Shown here in pieces: positions 34,133-45,332 of a stretch of 64,000 nucleotides of DNA. Numbering within the stretch: position 1 is the first letter of the stretch; each line of letters opens with the position of its first letter. The stretch comes from Muntiacus reevesi (taxonomy: Eukaryota; Chordata; Mammalia; Artiodactyla; Cervidae): contig NC_089250.1 of assembly GCF_963930625.1 (NCBI RefSeq), forward strand, positions 114,714,663-114,778,662, read 5' to 3'. Below the pieces are notes generated by a model. It saw only the letters and a list, made by a program, of their open reading frames with translations. It was not told the origin of the DNA and ran no database searches. A program made the translations under genes and the position numbers.

Positions 34133-36253
34133 ATTAAGCTCTCGACTGAAATTAAAGAAAGTAGGGAAAACCACTCGACCATTCAGGTATGACCTAAATC
34201 AAATCCCTTACAATTATACAGTGGAAGTGACAAATAGAGTCAAGGGATTAGATCTGATAGATACAGTGCCTGAAGATCTATGCATGGATGTTCATGACTT
34301 TGTATCGGAGGCAGTGATCAAGACCATCTCCAAGGAAAAGAAAGGCAAAATGGTTGTCTGAGGAGGCCTTACAAAGAGCTGAGAAAAGAAGAGAATCGAA
34401 AGGCAAAGGAGAAAAGGAAAGATATACCCATTTGAATGCAGAGTTCCAAAGAAGAGCAGGGATAGATAAGAAAGCCATCCTCAGTGATCAGTAGAAAGAA
34501 ATAGAGGAAAACAGTATGGGAAAGAGTAAAGATTTTGTCAGGAAAATTAGAGATACCAAGGGAATATTTCATGCAAAGATGGGCATGATAAAAGACAGAA
34601 AGGTCATGGACTTAACAGAAGCAGAAGATATTAAGAAGAGGTGACAAGAATACACAGAAGAACTATACAAAATGATCTGCTTGACCCAGATAATCACCTT
34701 GGTGTGATCACTCACCTAGAGTCAGACATCCTGGAATGCAAAGTCAAGTGGGCCTGAGGAAGCATCACTATGAACAAAGCTAATGGACGTGATGGAATTC
34801 CAGTTGAGCTATTTCAAACCTTAAAAGATGATGCTGTGAGAGTGCTACACTCAATGTGCCAGCAAATTTGGAAAACTCAGCAGTGGCCACAGGGCTGGAA
34901 AAGGTCAGTTTTTTTTCCAATCCCTAAGAAAGGCAATGCCAAAGAATGTTTAAACTATCACACAATTACACTCATCTCAAATGCTAGCAATGTAATGCTC
35001 AAAACTCTCTAAGCCAGGCTTCAACAGTACATGAACTGTGAACTTCCAGATGTTCAAGCTGGATTTAGAAAAGGCAAAGGAACCAGAGATCAAATTGCCA
35101 ACATCTATTGGATTATCGAAAAAGCACGAGCTCCAGAAAAGCATCTACTTGTGCTTTACTGACTATGACAAAGCGTTTGACTGTGTGGATCACAACAAAC
35201 TGTGAAAAATTCTTAAAGAGATGGGATACCAGGCCACCTGAACTGCCTCCTGAGAAATCTATATGCAGGTCAAGAAGCAGCAGTTAGAACCAGACATAGA
35301 ATGACAGTCTGGTTTCAAATCAGGAAAAGTGTACATCAAGGCTGTATACTGACACCCTGCTTATTTAACTTATATGCAGAGTATATGTGTGAAATGCCAG
35401 GCTGGATGAAGCAGAAGCAGGAAAAAAGATTTCTGGGAGAAATATCAACAACCTCAGATATGCCACAACCTCAGATATACCACCCTAATGGCAGAGGTGT
35501 AGAGGAACTAAAGAGCCCCCTTGATGAAAGTGAAAGAGGAGAGTGAAAAAGTTGGTTTAAAGCTCAATATTCAGAAAACTAAGACCATGGCATCTGGTCC
35601 CATCACTTCATGGCAAATAGATGGGGAAACAATGGAAACAGTGAGAGAATTTATTTTTCTGGGTTCCAAAATCACTGCAGGTGGTGACCACAGCTATGAA
35701 ATTAAAAGACTCTTGCTCCTTGGAAGAAAAGCTCTTACAAATCTAGACAGCATATTAAAAAGCAGAGACATTACTTTTCCAACAAAGGTTCGTCTAGTCA
35801 AGGCTATGTTTTTTCCAGTGGTCATGTGTGGATGTGAAAGTTGGACTGTGAAGAAAACTGAGCACCAAAGAATCGATGCTTTTGAACTGCGGTGTTGGAG
35901 AAGACCCTTGAGAGTCCCTTAAACAGCAAGGAGATCCAACCTGTCCATCCTAAAGGAAATCAGTCCTGAATATTAATTGGAAGGGCAATGCTGAAGCTGA
36001 AACTCCAATACTTTGGCCACCTGATGTGAAGAACTGGCTCATTTGAAAAGACACTAATGCGAGAAAGAATGAAGGCCGGAGGAGAAGGGGACGACAGAGG
36101 ATGGGATGGCTGGATGGCATCACTGACTCAATTGCCATGAGTTTGAGTAAACTCCAGGAGTTGGTAATGGATAGGGAAGCCTGGCGTGTTGCAGTTCATG
36201 GGGTTGCAAAGAGTTGAACATGACTGAGCGACTGAACCGAACTGAACTGAACT
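34133..36253 (+). mobile_element. BovB LINE, 5'-truncated, in intron 2
   Basis: It begins near the end of the endonuclease-RT linker (ggaaaaccactcgaccattcagg). It continues through RT finger words (HSMCQQIWKTQQWPQGWKRS, 34,770-35,012) and the C-terminal frame 35,521-35,922 to the gaactgaactgaact tail. The YADD region is damaged: around 35,440-35,490 the sequence reads cctcagatatgccacaacctcagatatacc. Confidence 0.9.
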
Positions 36254-36579
36254 CCATGATGAGTAAGAAAGAATGGGGCACTGTGGCCCCATACTCAAGC
36301 CTGAATAAAAGGATTTTCCCTCAATACATTACAGAAAGAAAGAAAGGGACCTTATATTTCTAGTCTAGTCCTGTGCTTAGGAGTTCACTTGAGTAGTTTA
36401 TATAATCCCATCAAAAGTTTAACAAGTGATGCATTAATCTCATTTGATCAGGAAGAAAATTGTGATACAATGATGTTATGTGAAACCCAACCTAGAAGGT
36501 GAAAAGAACATAGGTTTCTTTCTCAGACACATCTGAGCATGTCTGATAGCTCTTCCTCCACAGCAGAGGTACCTAGGAC

Positions 36580-36660
36580 AAACTAATCAGTGTCTCTGAG
36601 CCTCAGTTTGTGCATCTATGGATGGAAATCACACGACCACAGAGTGATAAGTAATTGAGC
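36580..36660 (+). mobile_element. MIR-like fragment
   Basis: The order gtctctgagcctcagtttgtgcatctatgg resembles the core of MIR SINEs. It is short and diverged. Confidence 0.4.
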
Positions 36661-38069
36661 CACGCCTTCACCTTTTTTTTTTTGGATGAGACTTCAGGGT
36701 AAAGTTGCATCCTCTTGCTGTACCAACTAGGTGGATTCTCCTGAGGTTTCCTAAAATACAGCTTATTAAGGGAAGTGTCTGAGAAACACTGACCCACAGG
36801 AGAAGATCTGGGTGTTACTGGCGAGAAGTGAGAATTCAATAAACCAACAACGAATACGAGGGGACCACCATGGCACTGAACCAGGGCTATGGAGGGATCA
36901 ACTGAGGTCTTTATCTTTTTTGCTTTGCATTTTAGCTGTAGAGGAAAGAAGCAAATAACATTTAAGCTGCAAAGAATACACAATATCCCCAGGGTTTGTA
37001 GGATAAGTGACAAGTATCTCTCCTTTGCAGACATAAATCTTTCCCAGCATTAATGAACAGAGCATTGATAAGGATGCCTAGAGCTGAACTCAACGGTGGG
37101 GTGCTATTCAAGGTACCATTTCCTTCTAGCTCCTAGAGGGTCCTGAACTGAATCCCAGGGCAGAGGGTGGGGTGGAGATTTTTCCTACAGTGGCCCCTCA
37201 GCTGCATGGATGCACCCCAGACCTCCCTTTCATGTGCATTCCAAGCCTGGCCTTGGGTTGGTGCTTGGAGAGAGAATAGTGCACAGTTGGACCAAGGACC
37301 AGGCTCCACACTGGCTCCCCAGATCCAGGCACTGCTGTCCTCCAACTTTGACAGATCTGGGAATTTCCTGGAGATCCAAGCATCCTCAGATGCTGACCAG
37401 TTGGGCTGGGTGGGGCAAGAGTTGCACTGGGGACAACCTCCCCCACAGATTCTGACACACATGTTCCCAAGAACCTGATGTAAAGGACAAGATGGGCCTA
37501 GAGAGACCCTTGAGCAGAGGTAGAGGGTGTGGCTGGTTCACTTGGGGATGCCCCAGACATGTCGTGGAGGGTCAAGAACATCTGGACCCTGCTTGGGGAG
37601 CTGTATTTCCAGGGATAATTCCTTCCTTACTCAGTGCCTCTGAGATTGCTGCCCAGAAGGATTCAGTGACAGAGTCCCTCCTGGGGTGCACATCTCCCAT
37701 GGGAGTGAAACACATCCCACAGCATCTCCCAACCTCGACCCCTGCTGATCGCTCTGAGCTCATTTCCTTCCTCTGCTCCCACACTTCCTGGGCACTGACC
37801 ACACTGGCTCCTTGTTGGTCCCTGAGCACGCTCAATCCCCCCGCCTCCCCAGGGCCCTGTCCTTGCTCTGTCCATACACATCCCCACAGCTCACTCCTCA
37901 CCCCTTTCAGAGCTTCACTCATAGACTCCCTCTCTGGCCATCCTATTTAGAAAGCATCCCCGCCAGTTCTCTAGGCTTCAATTTACCTCTGTAGCACTTA
38001 TTCTGATTGGATGAATTACCATCTGTTGTACATTTTAATTTTTATTATCTATTTCTACATAGCTGAGTT

Positions 38070-38205
38070 TAAGCTCTGTGAGGAAAGGATGTGGTTTTTG
38101 TCTGTTTTTTTTTTTTTTTCAGTAGTATAATCCCAGCATTTAGGACAGCACCTTGTACCTAGTAGAAGCTCAGCGAATACTTGTTGGAATAAAAGAATGT
38201 AAACG
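38070..38205 (+). mobile_element. L2 3' end with a T-run insertion
   Basis: gtttaagctctgtgaggaaaggatgtggtttttgtctg followed, after a T-run, by cccagcatttaggacagcaccttgtacctagtagaagctcagc matches the typical L2 3' end (the 'cctggcacatagtaggtgctc' motif). Confidence 0.65.
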
Positions 38206-38751
38206 GTCAGGAGATAAGGCATTTTAGTACAGTTAAGACTGGCCAAATTGCTGGTCCATAAAGCTTCACTTCAGGTGCCCGTAAGGTACAGGGCTAGGAC
38301 TTCAGGGGAGGCATGGTGATTGCTGCTTAGAAGGACGTTCCTTCCTCCACTTCCACCCATGGCCTCCACGGTTTGTGCACAAGGATGGGCAACCTCTGAT
38401 GTTCTCTTCCAAGGAGTGACTTGCTTCCCAGGTGCTTGCTGCCACGCAGCCACAGGGGAGCCCAGGGATCTCTGCCTGAGCACAGTGCACTATGGTGTCT
38501 GGGATGCAGGGCTCAACCTCTGGGCTTCCGTATCTTGCCTTGTGAAGATTGCAACTAAGAGCAGGACACAATGCCCAGCACAGAGGTCCTCAGCTACACA
38601 TCAAATGCACCAGTCTCCCACCACCTTTACATTCTTGGCCCAAGCAGGCCAGAACTTCTTACTCTGGGAAAATGGTTTCCAAATCTGAAATGTCACCTCT
38701 CCTCTCTAAGTCTCTCTAAATCCTCTTCTGCTTTAAAGCCCATTATATCTT

Positions 38752-40490
38752 TGGCCCATTTTTTGATTGGGTCATTTGTTTTCCTGGAATTGAGTTGCAG
38801 GAGTCGCTTGTATATTTTTGAGATTAATCCTTTGTCTGTTTCTTCATTTGTTATTATTTTCTCCCATTCTGAAGACTGTCTTTTCACATTGCTTATAGTT
38901 TCCTTTGTTGTGCAAAAGCTTTTAAGTTTAATTAGGTTCCATTTGTTTATTTTCATTTTTATTTCCAATATTCTGGGAGGTGGGTCATAGAGGATCTTGT
39001 TGTGATTTATGTCAGATAGTGTTTTGCCTATGTTCTCCTCTAGGAGTTTTATAGTTTCTGGTCTTACATTTAGATCTTTAATCCATTTTGAGTTTATTTT
39101 TGTGTATGGTGTTAGAGAGTGTTCTAGTTTCATTCTTTTACAAGTGGTTGGCCAGTTTTCCCAGAACCACTTGTTAAAGAGGTTGTCCTTTTTCCATTGT
39201 ATATCCTTGCCTCCTTTATCAAAGATAAGGTGTCCATAGGTATGTGAATTTATCTCTGGACTTTCTATTTTGTTCCATTGATCTATATTTCTGTCTTTGC
39301 GCCAGTACCATACTGTCTTGATGACTGTGGCTTTGTAGTAGAGCCTGAAGTCAAGCAGGTTGATTCCTCCAGTTCCATTCTTCTTTCTCAAGATTACTTT
39401 GGCTATTCGAGGTTTTCTATATTTCCATACAAATTGTGAAATTATTTGTTGTAGTTCTGTGAAGAATATCATTGGTAGCTTGATAGGGCTTGCATTGAAT
39501 CTATAGATTGCTTTGGGTAGTATACTCATTTTCATAATATTGATTCTTCCAATCAATGACCATGGTATATACAAACACATGGAAAGATGCTCAACATCAC
39601 TCATTAGCAGAGAAATGCAAATCAAAGCCTCAATGAAGTACCATTACACGCCAGTCAGAATGACTGCTACCCAAAAGTCTACAAGCAATAAATGCTGGAG
39701 AGGGTGTGGAGAAAAGGGAACCCTCTTACACTGCTGGTGGGAATGCAAACTAGTACAGCCACTATGGAGAACAGTGTGGAGATTCCTTAAAAAACTGGAA
39801 ATAGAACTGCCATTTGACCCAGCAATCCCACTCCTGTACATACACACTGAGGAAAACAGATCTGAATGAGACACGTGCATCACAATGTTCATCACAGCAC
39901 TGTTTATAATAGCCAGGACATGGAAGCAACCTAGATGCCCATCAGCAGATGAATGGATAAGGAAGTAGTGGTACGTATACACCATGGAATATTACTCAGC
40001 CATTAAAAAGAATTCATTTGAATCAGTTCTAATGAGATGGATGAAACTGGAGCCCATTATACAGAGAGAAGTAAGCCAGAAAGAGAAACACCAATACAGT
40101 ATACTAACGCATATATGGAATTTAGAAAGATGGTAACAATATCCCTATATGCAAAACAGTAAAAGAAACACAGATGTACAGAACTGACATTTGGACTCTG
40201 TGGAAGAAGGCAAGGGTGGGATGTTTTGAGAGAACAGCATAGAAACATGTATATTATCAAGTGTGAAACAGATCACCAGTCAAGGTTGGATGCATGAGAC
40301 AAGTGCTCGGGGCTGGTGCACTGGGAAGACCCAGAGGGATGGGATGGGGAGGGAAGTGGGAGGGGCGTTCAGGACAGGGAACACATGTAAATCCATGGCT
40401 GATTCATGTCAATGTATGGCAAAAACCACTACAATAATGTAAAGTAATTAGCCTCCAATTAATAAAAATAAATGGGGAAAAAAAATAAAG
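38752..40490 (+). mobile_element. L1-BT with 5' inversion in intron 2
   Basis: 38,752 to about 39,565 is inverted L1 ORF2. On the minus strand it encodes most of a 310-codon open frame (38,693-39,625) with IYKRLLQLNSRKTNDPIKKW. From about 39,570 the next part of L1 follows in forward orientation (aaacacatggaaagatgctc) through the Cys/His region and 3' UTR to an A-rich tail at about 40,475-40,490. The junction joins nearly adjacent L1 positions, as in twin priming. The long minus-strand frame is therefore L1, not a gene. Confidence 0.9.
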
Positions 40491-40784
40491 TCCTGTTTGC
40501 TCCAAATGTGTGTTCTCAGATTTAGGATGCTCTGATGGGATGAGGGACATCTCATGAACTGCTTTCCTCACTCATTACCTGTGCCTCACAGTTTAAAACT
40601 TGATGACAGATTCCTTGCAGACCAGGACCTGGTGCTAACATTTACATCCTGCTCAGTGCTAGGCAGAAAGCTATGTTCCACAGATAGTTTCTCAGTGAAC
40701 AGAGAAATGAAATAATGAGGAAATGAACAAATAAGTGAATGAACAAGTTAGCAGCACCTGACAGATTTCTTCTGTTGTCTTTTT

Positions 40785-41345
40785 GCACGTGAATGCTTTA
40801 CTCACAACAGCCAAAAAATGGAAACAACCCAAGTGTCTTTCAATGTTTATCCATGGTGAATGATAAACAAAATGTTTTGTGTTCACACTATAGAACATTG
40901 CTCAACCATACAAAGGAATGAAGTACTGGGATGAGCCCCAAGAAGGTCACTCCGTGTTTAAAAAGCCAGACACAAAAGGTCATTTTTTGTATGTATTTAT
41001 ATAAAATATTCAGAGTAGATCATTGAGACAGGAAGCAGAACAGTGGAAGTCAGGGCCTGGGAGAAGGCAGGGACAGAGTAATGAACAGGTGTGAGGCTTC
41101 CTTTGGGGTTGATGACATATTTTTGAGTTAAATATAGGTGGTAGTGGCACAATGTTCTGAATGAGCAAAATGACACTGAAAAAGCTGATTTTAGGGAATT
41201 CCATGGTGGCCCAGTGGTTGGGGCTGAACATTCTCACCAAGAGGCCACCTGGATTCAATCTCTGGTCAGGGAAAGAAGATTCTGCATGCTCTGTGGCACA
41301 GCCAAAAAAATTTAAAAGTTAATTTTCTATTATGTGAATTTCATC
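40785..41345 (+). mobile_element. Old L1 3' end interrupted by a SINE
   Basis: ttactcacaacagccaaaaaatgg, aacaacccaagtgtc and attgctcaaccatacaaaggaatgaagtac are old L1 3' words. The element continues after the CHR-type SINE at 41,195-41,315 with tattatgtgaatttcatctc. Confidence 0.75.
41195..41315 (+). mobile_element. CHR-type SINE
   Basis: ggaattccatggtggcccagtggttggggctg followed by gattcaatctctggtc and a tail of cacagccaaaaaaatt. Confidence 0.8.
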
Positions 41346-41754
41346 TCAATGGATCAAGAATAACCAAATTCCCAGAATGGAGTGTAAAATTCTTAAAGAG
41401 GGGTAAATCTCATATAATTTCAGACTTAGGCATCATTTTGTGAAGTAACATGTCTTTTTTAAAATGTTTGGTCACTTTTCCAATATAAAAATAATATATG
41501 GCCACCAAAGATAAAAGGAAGAAAATCAAGATGACCTGAATTGTGCCACATAGAAAGAACAACAGTGAGTACTTTTGTGTATGCTGTTCTTATAGTTTTT
41601 CCAATACATATTACATGTGCACATGCATAATACATCCACAGGAGTGGATGTATTTATGAAGAGAGTCATATTGAATAGGTGTTTATAACATACTTTTAAC
41701 ACTTAATGGTACATTATTATTTCTATTTTCTGTACTTTCAAGAGCATGTTACAT

Positions 41755-42905
41755 AGCTTTTTCTCTTCCTTTTATTAAAATATAAATGACCTAAAATATA
41801 TTAATATACAACATAATGATTTTATATTTGTATATATTGTGAAGTGATTGCACAATAAGACATGTCAAAAAGCATCAACACACATAGTTACAATTTGTGT
41901 GTGTGTGATGAGGACTTTTAAAATCTACTCCCTAAGCAACCTTTAAGCATGCAACCCAGTATTATTAACTATAGTAACCTTGCTGTACATTGCATTCCTC
42001 AGACTCATTTATTTTATACCAGGAAGTTTGTGCCTTTTGATTATGTTTATCCATTCTGCTCACTTCCCAACCCCACCTCTAGCAATCATCAATCTGTTCT
42101 CTGCATCTATGTGTGTGTTGCTTTTGTTCATTTGTTTTTTAGATTCCAAATATAAGATCCTATGATACCTATATTTTTATGTCTGACTTATTCCACTTAT
42201 AACCATTTATAAGCCCTCAGGGTTTTGTCCATGCTGTTCCAGATTGCAAGATTTCATTATTTTTATGGCTGAATAATGTTCCACTGTATATACAAAGTGC
42301 ATTTTCTCCGTTCATTCATCGATCCACAGATTCTTAGACTCTAGGCTGCCTCCATATCTTGGCTCCTGTAAACGATGCTGCAATGAACTTGGGATTACAA
42401 TATCTTTTTGAATTAGTGTTTTCATGCTCTTTGCTTAAATACTCAGAGGTGGAATTGCTGGATAGTACAGTAGACCTATTTTTAATTTTTGAGCAACTTC
42501 ATACTGTTTTCCATAGTGGTTGTATCAATTTACATTCCCACTGGGCTCAGTCACTCAGTCATATCTGCTTCTTGCTACCACATGGACTATAGCCCATCAG
42601 GCTCCTCTGTTCATGGGATTCTCCAAGCAAGAATGCTGGAGTGGGTAGCCATCTCCTTCTCCAGGGGATCTTCCAAACCCAGGGACTGAACTTGGGTCTC
42701 ATGTATTACAGGCAAATTGTTTACCTTCTGAGCCACCAGTGAAGCCTATGTTCCTACTAACAGTGCACAAAGATTCCCTTTTCTACACATTCTCCAACAC
42801 TCTTATTTGCTATCTTTTCCATCATAGCCATTCTAAAGTTATGCAATGACAGCTCGTTGAGCTTTTCATTTATATTCCTCTGGTGATTAGTGTCAGGTGT
42901 CATTT
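41755..42905 (-). mobile_element. Ancient L1 (L1M-like) 3' end, minus strand
   Basis: Reverse L1 3' words: cttaaaatctactccctaagc-type UTR sequence, catgctgttccagattgcaagatttc, ctgcaatgaacttgggattac and gagtggaattgctggat-like. It is interrupted by a Bov-tA at 42,543-42,748. Confidence 0.75.
42543..42748 (-). mobile_element. Bov-tA SINE, minus strand
   Basis: ggctcagtcactcagtcatatctgcttcttgctacc through ggatcttccaaacccaggg to ctgagccaccagtgaagcc, flanked by short similar words ttcccact/ttcctact. Confidence 0.88.
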
Positions 42906-43019
42906 CTGACATAAATTTTGGTTCTCAGAAGGTGGAGGCCAGGGAGTCCATGGTCAAGGGTAAAAGATGACAGATTTAACTGCCATAAATACTGTAACCT
43001 TGGGGCAGGGGCAGATGCA

Positions 43020-43105
43020 TTGCATGCAGTCAGGTGGGTCTTGTTTTGGATCTGCCTCCAACTCTGCAAGCCTGTTCCTTCACCTGTAAAATGGGGATGT
43101 GCACA
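43020..43105 (+). mobile_element. MIR-like fragment
   Basis: Contains ctccaactctgcaagcctgttccttcacctgtaaaatggggatg, typical of the MIR core. Short. Confidence 0.5.
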
Positions 43106-43266
43106 CGCATTTCCTGAATCACCAATGCACCAGTCACCTGGAGAGGGAGTGTCTACACCCTACAGAACCCTGAAAAAATGCCAGGGCCCTGACTCCGCGG
43201 GCAGCTGGCTCCTCCAGGGCCGGGGTCAGCCTTATGTCCATCTCTTCTACGTCACAGTTTCTCTAG

Positions 43267-43374
43267 GACCTACAGGACGAGCAGGGAGGCCAGGACCAGC
43301 TGGCCCCATTGGGCTGAAAGGGGACAATAGCTCTGCTGGAGAACCCAGAACAAAGGGAGACACTGGACCACCTG
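43267..43374 (+). pseudogene. Collectin pseudogene exon 3 (collagen)
   Basis: Acceptor ctctag and donor CTG|GTGAGC enclose 108 bases in phase 1, open throughout. It reads PTGRAGRPGPAGPIGLKGDN, then SSAGEPRTKGDTGPP. Compared with the SP-D exon as I recall it (117 bases), one Gly-X-Y triplet is missing in frame, so the helix register is kept. Two glycines are replaced: Ser at 43,329-43,331 and Arg at 43,347-43,349. Such breaks would kink or destabilise the triple helix. CL-43 as I recall it lacks this exon, so the pseudogene keeps an older stalk arrangement. Confidence 0.92.
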
Positions 43375-43651
43375 GTGAGCAGCTGAGCTTGGAATGCAGG
43401 TGTCTGTAGGTGGCGTGCTGTGTTAGGACATGGCAGTAGGCGAGCACAGATTCCACCCCAGGAAGAGGAAGAAGGTCATTCTCAAGGTGGCACAGGGTTA
43501 TTTCAGGGAAGGATGGAGATCCTGGGGAAGGCGCAGTGGGGTCAACATCTTTAGGAAGAGGCTGCCTGAGTTCTATTACAGCCCCATCTTTTATGCACTC
43601 CCACTTCCAAGGAGATTCAGTGTCACTAACCAGGCTGATCCTTTTCCCCAG

Positions 43652-43759
43652 GGCCTCCAGGCATGCCTGGTCCAGCTGGGAGAGAGGGTCCCTCGGGGAG
43701 GCAGGGGAGCATGGGACCTCCAGGTACACCAGGCCCCAAAGGAGAGACTGGGCCCAAAG
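43652..43759 (+). pseudogene. Collectin pseudogene exon 4 (collagen), undamaged
   Basis: Acceptor cttttccccag and donor AAAG|GTAGGA enclose 108 bases in phase 1. The translation has perfect Gly-X-Y spacing: GPPGMPGPAGREGPSGRQG, then SMGPPGTPGPKGETGPKG. It is nearly identical to the matching segment of bovine SP-D and conglutinin as I remember them. It is the best preserved exon and the strongest single piece of evidence for the gene family. Confidence 0.95.
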
Positions 43760-44081
43760 GTAGGAGGGTGGCATGTGGTGGGTGAGGGAGGGAGACGGGA
43801 GGGGTGACATGGGCAGCCCTGGTGGGGACCAAGTTATGTGCACAGTGCCTGGAAAAGCCTGGAACCTCCGCGCCTGGCAGCACTGGCCTGGGCCTCACCC
43901 TCAACTTTCCCACACTGGCTGAATTTCCCTGATACTGTTCCTGGAAGAGACCAAGCAGTCAGGAATAGCCTCCCAGGTCACTCTCTCATCTGGAGCTGTG
44001 CATGACAAGCTGCACTGCTGAGGAAATGGTACCTGCTGAGCGCACTCTCAGCCATGTTTCTCCAATATGTTCCTTCTTCAG

Positions 44082-44189
44082 GAGGAATGGGTGCCCCAGG
44101 CATGCAGGGCTCCCCAGGCCCCGCAGGTCTCAAAGGAGAGAAAGGTGCCCCTGGTGAGCTGGGAGCCCCTAAAAGTGCTGGCACAGAAG
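44082..44189 (+). pseudogene. Collectin pseudogene exon 5 (collagen)
   Basis: Acceptor ttccttcttcag and donor GAAG|GTGAGC enclose 108 open bases in phase 1. It reads GMGAPGMQGSPGPAGLKGEK, then GAPGELGAPKSAGTE. One helix glycine is lost (Lys AAA at 44,171-44,173). Confidence 0.93.
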
Positions 44190-44535
44190 GTGAGCAATGG
44201 TCATGGACTGGGCTCACATCCCTTGTGCCCACCACCACCAGCCACCAGGTCAGAGCTGGCATTCCAGAATGAGAGCCAGTGCTGGGCTCTGGGAACTGTC
44301 TGTCTCTCGGGAGAGGATGGTGCACGTAGCATAGACTGTCTGTATCCAGGGAAGGCTGGTTGTTGGGTTATTCGACAGTATATGAAGAGGATGCAAGGAA
44401 AGCTTCCAGGCACAGAGGGATATTTGTATGTAGGAGGGTGTACTGCTGAGGGATATGATAGTCCATGTTTTGGGGGAGCTAAAAATGCTGGAAAATGTGC
44501 ACAGAACACGTGCAATGATTCTTTTCTGGTCCCAG

Positions 44536-44652
44536 GGCCTGCTGGAGCCATCAGTCCACAGAGACCTTCAGGTGCTATGGTCCTGCCAGGACTAAAGGGG
44601 GACAGAGGTGATCTTGGAGAAAAAGAAGCAAAGGGAGAGACTGCAGTCCCAG
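44536..44652 (+). pseudogene. Collectin pseudogene exon 6 (end of collagen region)
   Basis: Acceptor ggtcccag and donor CCAG|GTAAGG enclose 117 open bases in phase 1. It reads GPAGAISPQRPSGAMVLPG, then LKGDRGDLGEKEAKGETAVP. Four expected glycines are replaced (Ser, Arg, Val, Glu). The ending GETAVP resembles the CL-43 ending rather than that of SP-D. Confidence 0.92.
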
Positions 44653-44921
44653 GTAAGGAAGCCCTGGAGACCCCCACTAGGGTGTGCGATAGGGAGTAGA
44701 CCTTCTTCAGCTCAGTCCCTCTTCTCAGGCATCCCCCTTAGTTACAGGTGGGAGTGGAAGCAGGAAAGAATAACAGATGGACAGTGAGGCAGACCCTGGT
44801 CTTAGCCTCTATGACTTACTGGAGAACAACCTGAGCAGTTTTTCCTTCTGATCTTTGGGACAAGCAAACCTCCCTTCCCAATTCATCAGATAACCTTGAA
44901 CTTCAAATAACCGAGCCGCCC

Positions 44922-44957
44922 GCCCCCCCCCCCCCCCAAACACACACACACACACTC
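44922..44957. repeat. C-run followed by (CA)n
   Basis: About 16 consecutive C, then AAA and a CA tract, lie in intron 6. Low-complexity and prone to slippage and assembly error. Confidence 0.9.
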
Positions 44958-45248
44958 AAAAGGAAGTTATATCGAATTCCTAGAGTTTGGAATTAAAATG
45001 TCATATGGTTCAGTGTCAGTGAGGTGCAGGGATCTGATGAGGGAATACTGTTCACAAGAGAACCACAGGAAACCCCGTGGGCAGCAGAGGCCGGCTATGT
45101 CAGCAGAGGTGGGCCTCCTACAGTTCTCTCCCAACTCCTTCCCCACCCCCAATATGGGTTGCACCGGGACACCCTCCCTTGAGGCCTGAGCTCTGAGTGA
45201 CCCCAGGCTATGCTGGACCCATCTTCACTCAGCCTCTCTCTTCTGCAA

Positions 45249-45332
45249 ACATCAGTGCTCTCAGGCATCAGTTTGTGATCTTAGAGGGACAGCTACAATG
45301 CCTCCAGAATGTCTCCTTTCAGTGTGAGAAAG
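45249..45332 (+). pseudogene. Collectin pseudogene exon 7 (coiled-coil neck) with dead acceptor
   Basis: The neck drives trimerisation of collectin chains. Joined in phase 1 to exon 6, the 84 bases read DISALRHQFVILEGQLQCLQ, then NVSFQCEKA, aligning residue for residue with collectin necks (LEGQLQ and LQN conserved, hydrophobic heptads mostly kept), and end at a good donor AAAG|GTGAGT. The acceptor expected after the pyrimidine tract ctctcttctgc is AA at 45,247-45,248 instead of AG. The nearest upstream AG is at 45,231-45,232. Two extra cysteines appear in the helix. Confidence 0.88.

Larger units (their letters stand above)
33760..43266 (+). other. Intron 2 of the collectin pseudogene, enlarged by LINEs
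   Basis: The intron is 9.5 kb. It contains a 2.1-kb BovB (34,133-36,253), an L2 end, a 5'-inverted L1 (38,752-40,490), old L1 pieces and SINEs, between unique stretches at 33,760-34,132, 36,254-38,069 and 38,206-38,751. No separate gene was recognised in those stretches. Frames of 80-150 codons around 37,130-37,950 overlap on both strands and look like chance openings in G/C-rich DNA. Confidence 0.6.

Noticed and set aside
37133..37950. Overlapping frames of 80-150 codons on both strands
   Set aside because: They are G/C-rich chance openings in intron 2, overlap each other on both strands and contain no known domain.
38693..39625. A 310-codon minus-strand open frame
   Set aside because: It is an inverted L1 ORF2 piece (NSRKTNDPIKKW and similar words) at the head of a 5'-inverted L1, not a host gene.
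43247..43843. A 198-codon minus-strand Pro/Gly-rich frame
   Set aside because: It is the antisense shadow of collagen exons 3 and 4, whose G/C-rich Gly-X-Y codons lack stops on both strands.
44067..44699. A 210-codon plus-strand frame through the collagen exons
   Set aside because: It runs across exon 5 in the wrong frame, the intron and exon 6. The true exons are defined by splice sites and Gly-X-Y phase.
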